Source of the DNA: Bacteroidales bacterium UBA755 | GTDB lineage: Bacteria > Bacteroidota > Bacteroidia > Bacteroidales > UBA932 | DNA length: 11,046 bases | Direction: 5' to 3' | Assembly: GCA_002297815.1 (NCBI GenBank) | Contig: DBKH01000039.1 | Span: 26,032 to 37,077, forward strand | Shown: one piece after another, positions 1 to 4,465 of the stretch | How the letters are laid out: each line of letters opens with the position of its first letter | How positions within the stretch are numbered: position 1 is the stretch's first letter | The notes under the pieces: generated by a model | Databases searched by the model: none | Told to the model about the DNA's origin: nothing | The model's input: the letters and a program-made list of their open reading frames with translations, nothing else | Program-made: the position numbers and the translations under genes

Positions 1-47
1 AACAAATCAAAACAGCTTCTAATTGTCCGCTTGTGAGAATCGAGTAA
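1..47 (+). CDS. Possible 3' end of an upstream operon gene (partial)
   Basis: All three plus-strand frames are open at the left edge and close at 20-22, 34-36 or 45-47. The third reading (QIKTASNCPLVRIE, stop TAA at 45-47) overlaps the ATG of the next gene as TAATG, a common arrangement inside tightly packed operons, so I favour it. Too little is visible to name the product. In other Bacteroidales sialic acid loci a lyase or epimerase gene often precedes the mutarotase, but that is context and not something the sequence shows here. Confidence 0.3.
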   Translation, partial: QIKTASNCPLVRIE

Positions 48-1252
48 TGAAAAATAACATTAAAGCTATGCTTTTAAGCGCTGTACTATTGTCTGGTTCT
101 TGTTCGTCCTCTGAGGACGGGAGAATCTCATGGGGACGACTTCCGGATCTGCCGAATCCTCCGTCAGTCTCTGAATATTTATCAGTCCCACTGGGCGTTT
201 CAGCTCCTTTCACGGGCCTGCTTGGAGAAACTCTGGTTGTGGCCGGAGGATGTAATTTCCCAGATAAGCCGGTAGCAGATGGAGGTTGCAAGCGTTTCTA
301 CGATGAGATTTGGGCTCTTGACCTGTCTGGGAATGCTAATGCATGGAAGCTTGTTGGTCATTTGCCGCGTGCGTTGGCCTATGGTTGTTCTGTGACAACT
401 CCATCGGGAATCGTGTGTGTCGGAGGCAACGATTCTGAGCGAAGCTTTGCAGAGTGTTTCTCCCTTAGGTGGAGTGCAGACAGATCCGAAATCGTAGCTC
501 ATCCTTTACAATCTTTGCCATGCACGGTTGACAACTCCTCGACTGCATTTTCGTCAGGCAGTGTCTTTGTTGCTGGTGGAAACTGCGATGGGCAGCCTTC
601 GAGGATGGTCTTTCGCGGAGATTTGAGCCCTGAAGGTGACAGCATCCAATGGAACAAGATGTCTGATTTTCCTGGACCAGCACGTGTTCAACCCGTCCTC
701 GCGGCCATTGGGTCCGGTACGGATCTCCAAGTATGTCTTGCCGGAGGTTTCCAGCCAGGTGACAACAAAGTTCCACCTCAGATTCCGTCTAATGTCCTAG
801 TCTGGAAAGAGAATGAGTGGACCGAAGTGTCATCTTTGCCGACTCTCTCGGATGGTTCTCCAAGAACTCTTACTGGAGGATGCGCTGTGGCGATGGCAGA
901 CAACTCTGTACTTTTCTTCGGAGGTGTTAACTACGATTGTTTTTTCGCTGCCGTGGATCGTCCGAGATGTATTGCTGAGGCCGAGGCCGCGGGAGATTCG
1001 CTGACTGTAGCAAAGCTAAAGGAAGAAGGCCGGGAGTATCTCAGACATGATGTTTCATGGTACAAATTTAATGACGATCTTTGGCTGTACAACATCGCAA
1101 GTGGTGAGTGGAAATGCTTGGGAACCAATGAGTCTCTTGCCCGCGCTGGAGCTGGTGCTGTCATTTGTGAGAACAATGTCTTTATCGTCTGTGGGGAGTT
1201 GAAGCCTGGAATACGAACCCCTCAGGTTAGTGTCGTGACAATTAACGAATAA
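47..1252 (+). CDS. nanM: Predicted lipoprotein N-acetylneuraminate mutarotase (NanM/YjhT-like, Kelch beta-propeller)
   Basis: Likely catalyses alpha/beta anomer conversion of free sialic acid in the cell envelope, supplying the form used by transport and lyase steps. The 401-residue product shows repeated Kelch-type blade strands ending in GG: VVAGGCNFPDKP (64-75), VCVGGNDS (123-130), VFVAGGNCD (173-181), LAGGFQPG (231-238) and LFFGGVNYDCF (289-299). Near the C-terminus is a GELKPGIRT segment (383-391), which resembles the closing segment of NanM as I recall it. I start at the ATG at 47, not the in-frame TTG at 23, because 47 gives a clean signal peptide: Lys-rich start, hydrophobic MLLSAVLLSGS, then Cys19. 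Cys19 is followed by SSSED, an acidic stretch resembling the export signal of Bacteroidetes surface lipoproteins. The lipobox (SGSC) is not canonical, so lipidation is likely but not certain. The gene ends 1 nt before the transporter gene, so the two are probably co-transcribed. Substrate is inferred from family and neighbour; related Kelch sugar mutarotases remain possible. Confidence 0.8.
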   Translation: MKNNIKAMLLSAVLLSGSCSSSEDGRISWGRLPDLPNPPSVSEYLSVPLGVSAPFTGLLGETLVVAGGCNFPDKPVADGGCKRFYDEIWALDLSGNANAWKLVGHLPRALAYGCSVTTPSGIVCVGGNDSERSFAECFSLRWSADRSEIVAHPLQSLPCTVDNSSTAFSSGSVFVAGGNCDGQPSRMVFRGDLSPEGDSIQWNKMSDFPGPARVQPVLAAIGSGTDLQVCLAGGFQPGDNKVPPQIPSNVLVWKENEWTEVSSLPTLSDGSPRTLTGGCAVAMADNSVLFFGGVNYDCFFAAVDRPRCIAEAEAAGDSLTVAKLKEEGREYLRHDVSWYKFNDDLWLYNIASGEWKCLGTNESLARAGAGAVICENNVFIVCGELKPGIRTPQVSVVTINE

Positions 1253-1253
1253 T

Positions 1254-2495
1254 ATGGGACGTTTAGAAAAAAGTAAAATCTACCCGTGGGTGGTGGTAGG
1301 TTTGTTGTGGGTGGTGGCCTTGCTTAACTACATGGACCGCCAGATGCTCTCAACAATGCGTGACTCGATGCAGATAGACATCGCTGACCTGGAGTCCGCA
1401 GTCAATTTCGGAAGACTTATGGCCGTGTTCCTCTGGATTTATGGCCTGATGAGCCCGGTGGCTGGAGCAGTTGCTGACCGAATCAGTCGTAAGTGGTTGA
1501 TTGTAGGAAGTCTGGGCGTTTGGTCAACTGTCACTCTGTTGATGGGATATTCCTCCACCTTCTCTCAGATTTATTGGCTCCGAGCTTTGATGGGAGTGAG
1601 TGAAGCCCTTTATATTCCTGCAGGACTGTCGCTAATCGCAGACTATTTCACCGGTTCGGCCAGAAGCCTTGCCATTGGAATCCACATGACCGGACTTTAT
1701 GTAGGACAGGCAGTTGGCGGTTTTGGAGCCACAGTTGCCTCTGCATTTTCGTGGCAAACCACATTTCATTGGTTTGGAATAATCGGCATCGTCTATGCCT
1801 TCGTCTTGATTCTGTTCCTTCACGACAAACGCCGTGAGCCTAGTGTGGATAATTTGTCAGAGGAAAATCCTAAACGTGAGCCGATCTGGCGCAGTTTTGC
1901 CTTGATCTTCTCGAATGTCGCCTTCTGGGTCATCCTCTTCTATTTCGCATCATCCTCTCTTCCAGGTTGGGCGACGAAGAACTGGCTTCCGACTCTATTT
2001 GCAGAAAACTTGAATATCCCAATGTCACAAGCTGGGCCAATCTCAACATTCACCATTGCGTTTTCTTCTTTCATAGGAGTGATGATTGGAGGCCCACTTT
2101 CAGACCGTTGGGTGAAACGCAATCTGCGAGGTCGCATCTATGTCAGCGCATTAGGCATGGCCTTGATGATTCCTGCCTTGGTTCTGATCGGTTTGGGGAA
2201 TAGTATGGCTGCCGCAGTTGGGGCCGGTCTTTGCTTCGGAGTCGGCTACGGAATGTTCGACACCAACAACATGCCGATCCTTTGCCAGTTCGTTCCGTCT
2301 CACCAGAGGGCTTCAGCTTACGGATTGATGAATATGACAGGCGTTTTTGCCGGTGCAGTCATCACCAAGACTCTGGGCCATTGGGCCGAAAATGGAAATC
2401 TAGGTGTTGGTTTCGCCCTGATGGGAGCCCTGCTTGTGCTAGCTCTCTCTATGCAATTGATAATTCTTAGGCCCAAAACAGACAATATGCTGTAA
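1254..2495 (+). CDS. MFS transporter, anion:cation symporter type, probable sialic acid importer (NanT-like)
   Basis: Inner-membrane major facilitator superfamily protein of 413 residues, the normal length for a 12-helix MFS carrier. Helix 1 ends in NYMDRQML (25-32), the N-Y-x-D-R pattern typical of the anion:cation symporter family (hexuronate, phthalate and sialate carriers). The loop after helix 2 carries MFS motif A as GAVADRISRK (71-80), and a second copy in the C-terminal half reads GGPLSDRWVKR (279-289). A polar central loop of about 25 residues (DKRREP to KREP, 191-210) separates the two six-helix halves. The ATG lies 1 nt after the stop of the mutarotase gene, with no Shine-Dalgarno sequence, as expected in Bacteroidetes. 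A strong terminator follows, so this is the last gene of the operon. Sialic acid as substrate is inferred from the mutarotase next door; the sequence alone would also fit another acidic sugar. Confidence 0.85.
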   Translation: MGRLEKSKIYPWVVVGLLWVVALLNYMDRQMLSTMRDSMQIDIADLESAVNFGRLMAVFLWIYGLMSPVAGAVADRISRKWLIVGSLGVWSTVTLLMGYSSTFSQIYWLRALMGVSEALYIPAGLSLIADYFTGSARSLAIGIHMTGLYVGQAVGGFGATVASAFSWQTTFHWFGIIGIVYAFVLILFLHDKRREPSVDNLSEENPKREPIWRSFALIFSNVAFWVILFYFASSSLPGWATKNWLPTLFAENLNIPMSQAGPISTFTIAFSSFIGVMIGGPLSDRWVKRNLRGRIYVSALGMALMIPALVLIGLGNSMAAAVGAGLCFGVGYGMFDTNNMPILCQFVPSHQRASAYGLMNMTGVFAGAVITKTLGHWAENGNLGVGFALMGALLVLALSMQLIILRPKTDNML

Positions 2496-2511
2496 GTTAT
2501 CGAACCAGAAT

Positions 2512-2550
2512 AAGTTGCCTCATTCTCGTGTTTGGGGCAACTTGTTTTTT
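2512..2550 (+). terminator. Intrinsic terminator of the mutarotase-transporter operon
   Basis: An 11-bp stem pairs 2512-2522 (AAGTTGCCTCA) with 2533-2543 (TTGGGGCAACTT lacking its first T), with one T-G wobble and a 10-nt loop. It is followed after one G by six T residues (2545-2550). It sits 16 nt after the stop of the transporter gene and separates that operon from the tRNA unit. Confidence 0.9.
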
Positions 2551-2614
2551 ACGCTTGACATGCCGCCAGAGATGCGTAGAATTGCGAAAAAAGCTCAAAA
2601 AAACTTCAAAAAAG

Positions 2615-2645
2615 TTTGCAGTAATCAAAAAAAGTAGTACCTTTG
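2615..2645 (+). promoter_or_regulatory. Bacteroidetes sigma-70 type promoter of tRNA-Val
   Basis: A -33 element TTTG (2615-2618) and a -7 element TACCTTTG (2638-2645, matching TAnnTTTG exactly) are separated by 19 nt, the standard spacing for the Bacteroidetes housekeeping sigma factor. The preceding 30 nt are rich in A tracts, which may act as an UP-like element. Transcription should begin near 2650-2653, about 25 nt before the mature tRNA. Confidence 0.9.
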
Positions 2646-2674
2646 CATCACCCAAACGATAAGGGACAACGCTT

Positions 2675-2749
2675 GGGAGCTTAGCTCAGTTGGTTCAGAG
2701 CGTCTGCCTTACAAGCAGAGGGTCGGGGGTTCGACTCCCTCAGCTCCCA
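2675..2749 (+). tRNA. tRNA-Val (anticodon TAC)
   Basis: The cloverleaf is complete. The acceptor stem pairs GGGAGCT (2675-2681) with AGCTCCC (2742-2748), with discriminator A at 2749. The D arm is GCTC/GAGC. The anticodon arm is TCTGC-CTTACAA-GCAGA with anticodon TAC at 2710-2712, reading GUA and by wobble other valine codons. The T arm is GGGGG-TTCGACT-CCCTC with one G-T wobble. CCA is not encoded; ACA follows the acceptor stem, so the tail must be added after transcription. The gene has its own promoter and terminator. Confidence 0.97.
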
Positions 2750-2754
2750 CAAAG

Positions 2755-2782
2755 CCTCTTCAGATTTTCTGAGGAGGTTTTT
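2755..2782 (+). terminator. Intrinsic terminator of tRNA-Val
   Basis: A 9-bp stem pairs CCTCTTCAG (2755-2763) with CTGAGGAGG (2769-2777), with one T-G wobble and a 5-nt ATTTT loop. Five T residues (2778-2782) follow, then CG and five more T. It starts 6 nt after the tRNA. Confidence 0.92.
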
Positions 2783-2861
2783 CGTTTTTGCTATCTTCCC
2801 CTTTTTTCTCGCTGTCCCCTGATTTCGGACCAAGTCCAAAACCCTGTGTTAAATAAGTATG

Positions 2862-2869
2862 TACCTTTG
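2862..2869 (+). promoter_or_regulatory. Isolated Bacteroidetes -7 box upstream of the hairpin-rich region
   Basis: TACCTTTG is a perfect TAnnTTTG match and identical to the -7 box of the tRNA promoter at 2638. No TTTG lies at the usual 19-21 nt upstream, so the -33 half is weak or absent. If active, transcription would start near 2875, just before the first hairpin at 2889. The box is suggestive because of that position; an 8-base match alone could be chance. Confidence 0.35.
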
Positions 2870-2888
2870 TGGAAACATTACAAAAGGC

Positions 2889-2938
2889 TTTCAGTCACAT
2901 GCCGAATCTGTGTCGTTGGAATTCGGACTGGACTGAAA
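2889..2938 (+). repeat. Two-tier inverted repeat (hairpin)
   Basis: The outer stem is a perfect 8 bp: TTTCAGTC (2889-2896) with GACTGAAA (2931-2938). After a 5/4-nt internal loop (ACATG against ACTG), the inner stem is a perfect 6 bp: CCGAAT (2902-2907) with ATTCGG (2921-2926), closing a 13-nt loop. Fourteen perfect pairs nested in 50 nt are unlikely to be chance. No T-run follows, so it is not a terminator. Confidence 0.6.
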
Positions 2939-2975
2939 AACTTAATGGCAAAAGTACAGGCTTTTCATGGGAATG

Positions 2976-3015
2976 CGCCTTCCATGCGCTTCGGATGGGT
3001 TTTGACGTGAAGGCG
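2976..3015 (+). repeat. Nested inverted repeat
   Basis: CGCCTTC (2976-2982) pairs perfectly with GAAGGCG (3009-3015), with a possible extra G-T pair outside (2975/3016). Inside, CCAT (2982-2985) can pair with ATGG (2995-2998), sharing one base with the outer stem. It lies between other hairpins of the region and is weaker evidence than its neighbours when taken alone. Confidence 0.4.
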
Positions 3016-3125
3016 TTCCGTAAATCCGCACCTACATCATCACGAGGCGACCGCTATAGAGGCCTGCCTCAGCTTGTACCCTGACTCGAGACCTCAAGGC
3101 ACATAGATACGGGTTGACATTTCGG

Positions 3126-3178
3126 TGTCGGTGGGAATTGACGACATTATTACACTATAATGTTGTTCAAAACCGACA
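3126..3178 (+). repeat. Tandem hairpin, copy A
   Basis: The outer stem TGTCGGT (3126-3132) pairs with ACCGACA (3172-3178), 7 bp. The middle stem TTGA pairs with TCAA, then with one bulged T continues through CG/TG into the perfect ACATTAT (3144-3150) / ATAATGT (3157-3163), closing the loop TACACT. Its core GACGACA-N15-GTTGTTC (3140-3168) is 29 nt and recurs 52 nt downstream in altered form (copy B). Confidence 0.6.
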
Positions 3179-3180
3179 AA

Positions 3181-3230
3181 TGGAGGGATTCGACGACACT
3201 TCGCGGCATAATTGTCGTTCTACCTCTCCA
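3181..3230 (+). repeat. Tandem hairpin, copy B
   Basis: The outer stem TGGAGGG (3181-3187) pairs with CCTCTCCA (3224-3230 in the pairing), 7 bp with one G-T wobble. The inner stem ACGACA (3193-3198) pairs with TGTCGT (3213-3218). The 29-nt core 3192-3220 has the same length and both ends of copy A (GACGACA and GTCGTTC against GTTGTTC). The 14 nt leading into it, GGGATTCGACGACA, match copy A at 12 of 14 positions. The closing ends of the outer stems fall at equivalent positions (3178 plus 52 is 3230), although the outer stem sequences differ. Confidence 0.6.
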
Positions 3231-3306
3231 CATTTAGTCTGTATCAAGGTAGGTGTAATTTGTAAATCATTGTTTTCAAATTGTTTAACCACTTGTCTTT
3301 AGCGAT

Positions 3307-3330
3307 TTAACACCCAAGGCAAGGTGCTAA
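3307..3330 (+). repeat. Small hairpin
   Basis: TTAACACC (3307-3314) pairs with GGTGCTAA (3323-3330) at seven of eight positions, with an 8-nt loop CAAGGCAA. No T-run follows (next is CTATACG). The left arm ACACC could also pair with GGTGT at 3252-3256. Low weight on its own. Confidence 0.35.
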
Positions 3331-3429
3331 CTATACGATAATTAATGTGTTATACGCCACTCATTGACACTGAGCATGCTGCGTTTGGCCATAGAGTGAT
3401 GATACTACTTCTCATGAAAATGAAGCGAT

Positions 3430-3581
3430 TTACCTTGCGTTGGCAGCCGTTGCTTGGAGGGCATGGCGGCCCTTTACCCGGACAGGGCGCGCGAAGCGCG
3501 TAGGCCGCCATGTCCTCCAAGCAACGGTGCCCCTAACCGAAGATAGCAATGACAGCGTCCACCAACGCTAAAGACAGGTAA
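3430..3581. repeat. Long nested palindrome with 25-bp arms (MITE/REP-like element?)
   Basis: The core arms are 3447-3471 and 3503-3527: 25 bp, with 24 Watson-Crick pairs and one G-T pair (3461/3513). They enclose a 31-nt loop that itself holds a perfect CGCGC-GAA-GCGCG hairpin (3488-3500). Outside the core, GCGTTGG (3437-3443) pairs with CCAACGC (3562-3568), and TTACCT (3430-3435) with AGGTAA (3576-3581), so the symmetry runs over about 152 bp. Neither side has a T-run, so it is not an intrinsic terminator. The core is GC-rich, unlike the AT-rich flanks, which suggests an inserted element. No transposase is present. A palindromic repeat moved in trans is my preferred reading; a structured RNA or a protein-binding cruciform are alternatives. 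Confidence 0.7.
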
Positions 3582-3605
3582 TTATTAATGACTATCACAA
3601 AGACA

Positions 3606-3638
3606 ATTGTAATGTTCCGTCTCAAATAGTTATATTTG
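3606..3638 (+). promoter_or_regulatory. Promoter of the M48 metalloprotease gene
   Basis: The -7 element TATATTTG (3631-3638) matches TAnnTTTG exactly. A weak -33 element (ATTG at 3606-3609, spacing 21 nt) lies upstream. Transcription would start near 3644-3646, giving a leader of about 17 nt before the ATG at 3662. Confidence 0.7.
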
Positions 3639-3661
3639 CATATTCAAAATTATTTTTCGCC

Positions 3662-4465
3662 ATGCGTAAGATCATAATCCTATTGACAGCCGTGATGCTG
3701 TGCATCTCTTGTTCTGAGCAGTTCAACGCTGCCTACCTTCTTTCCGGTGGAGCCAAGGTCGCTCAGGCAGCGACATTGTCTGATGCTCAGATTCAAGCCT
3801 ATGTCGGGCAATATGTGCAAAAACTGGATTCTGAGAGCACGGTGCTCCCTGAGACAAGCCCGTATGTCAAAAGGGTTCGGAAGATGACTTCAGGAATTAC
3901 ATCTGTAAATGGTATTCCGCTGAATTTCAAGGTTTACAAAACCAACGAAGTCAATGCTTTCGCATGCGCGGACGGAAGTGTCAGAATCTACTCCGGCCTG
4001 TTGGATGCCATGACCGATGATGAGGCTTTAGGAGTTGTGGGCCATGAAATCGGACACGTTGCCCTCAAACACTCCAAGATGCAGTTCAAACAGGCCCTCC
4101 TAACTTCTGCGCTAAGAGATGCCGTTGTCTCCACAGGCGGGACAGTTGCCGTCCTCACTGCTTCACAGCTAGGTGATCTTGGAGAAGCCTTGATGAGCGC
4201 TAGCTTCTCCCGTAAGCAGGAAAGTGCAGCGGATGACTACGGCTATGATTTCCTTAAGAGTGCCGGTAAGAATCCTTGGGCCATGGCAATGGCCTTCGAA
4301 GAACTTCAGAAGATGGCCGGAGGAGACACCGCCTCAGGAACACAAGCCGCGTCAGGCTCTTCTGTGGGGCAGTTGTTCTCAACACATCCTGCCACATCGG
4401 AACGAATCTCCAGAATGGCGGCCAGAGCTACAAAGGATGGCTTCAAGAGACCAACCAAGAAATAA
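3662..4465 (+). CDS. M48 family zinc metalloprotease, predicted lipoprotein
   Basis: A Zn-dependent endopeptidase of the M48 family (LoiP/YggG-like size class), probably acting in the periplasm on misfolded envelope proteins. The 267-residue product has the zinc motif HEIGH at 128-132 (His128, His132, catalytic Glu129). The third ligand motif is ESAAD at 187-191 (Glu187), and the family's C-terminal STHP appears in FSTHPATSERI (239-249). The N-terminus is a short signal peptide (MRKIIILLTAVMLCIS) ending at Cys17 followed by SEQ, consistent with a Bacteroidetes lipoprotein, though the lipobox is not canonical. No transmembrane pair is seen, unlike HtpX. The gene has its own promoter and stands alone. 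Its TAA stop directly abuts the stop of pbpC on the other strand. The family call is secure; the substrate is unknown. Confidence 0.93.
   Translation: MRKIIILLTAVMLCISCSEQFNAAYLLSGGAKVAQAATLSDAQIQAYVGQYVQKLDSESTVLPETSPYVKRVRKMTSGITSVNGIPLNFKVYKTNEVNAFACADGSVRIYSGLLDAMTDDEALGVVGHEIGHVALKHSKMQFKQALLTSALRDAVVSTGGTVAVLTASQLGDLGEALMSASFSRKQESAADDYGYDFLKSAGKNPWAMAMAFEELQKMAGGDTASGTQAASGSSVGQLFSTHPATSERISRMAARATKDGFKRPTKK

Larger units (their letters stand above)
2876..3230 (+). ncRNA. Candidate structured non-coding RNA or RNA-like repeat element
   Basis: A series of hairpins follows a promoter-like box. In order: a two-tier hairpin 2889-2938; a hairpin 2945-2968 (ATG, bulge GC, AAAAG paired with CTTTTCAT); a nested hairpin 2976-3015; a less clear stretch containing GAGGC/GCCTC near 3043-3067; and two tandem related hairpins at 3126-3178 and 3181-3230. 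I do not recognise the hallmarks of tmRNA, RNase P RNA, SRP RNA or 6S RNA. No U-rich terminator closes it, so the 3' end is unknown and the limits given are those of the visible structure. A mobile or interspersed palindromic repeat is an equally good explanation. Confidence 0.28.
2783..3661. other. Gene-poor intergenic stretch rich in inverted repeats
   Basis: About 880 bp between the tRNA terminator and the M48 gene. No reading frame here has a recognisable product, and the open stretches on the plus strand (for example 2869-3084, GTG start, 71 codons, ending RGDRYRGLPQLVP) have no recognisable domain and overlap the predicted hairpins. What stands out is repeated base-paired structure: an isolated promoter-like box at 2862, several hairpins to 3230, a weaker one at 3307, a long nested palindrome at 3430-3581, and the promoter of the M48 gene at the right end. 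The stretch 3331-3429 contains only a short palindrome AGCATGCT (3373-3380) and the direct repeat ATACG; I see nothing else there. Confidence 0.7.

Noticed and set aside
23..46. Alternative TTG start at 23 for the mutarotase
   Set aside because: It adds eight residues with Glu and Arg in front of a good signal peptide; the ATG at 47 gives a proper lipoprotein N-terminus and a TAATG overlap with an upstream frame.
2675..2749. tRNA-Val as an integration site for a mobile element
   Set aside because: I found no second copy of the tRNA 3' end downstream in the window and no integrase gene, so there is no evidence of an attL/attR pair.
2690..3010. Open frame that begins inside tRNA-Val
   Set aside because: It overlaps the tRNA and its terminator and has no protein family features; a chance frame.
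2869..3084. A 71-codon open frame with a GTG start ending RGDRYRGLPQLVP
   Set aside because: No domain is recognisable, the start codon overlaps the -7 box, and the frame runs through predicted hairpins. It could be a real small protein or an over-predicted product of a repeat, but I cannot support it as a gene.
3114..3302. A 62-codon open frame across the tandem hairpins
   Set aside because: Low-quality composition, no domain, and it covers both tandem hairpins, which explain the sequence better.
3447..3527. Long palindrome as an integron attC site or an intrinsic terminator
   Set aside because: The arm ends do not fit the attC R/L box consensus in the right orientation, no integrase or cassette is present, and there is no T-run on either side.
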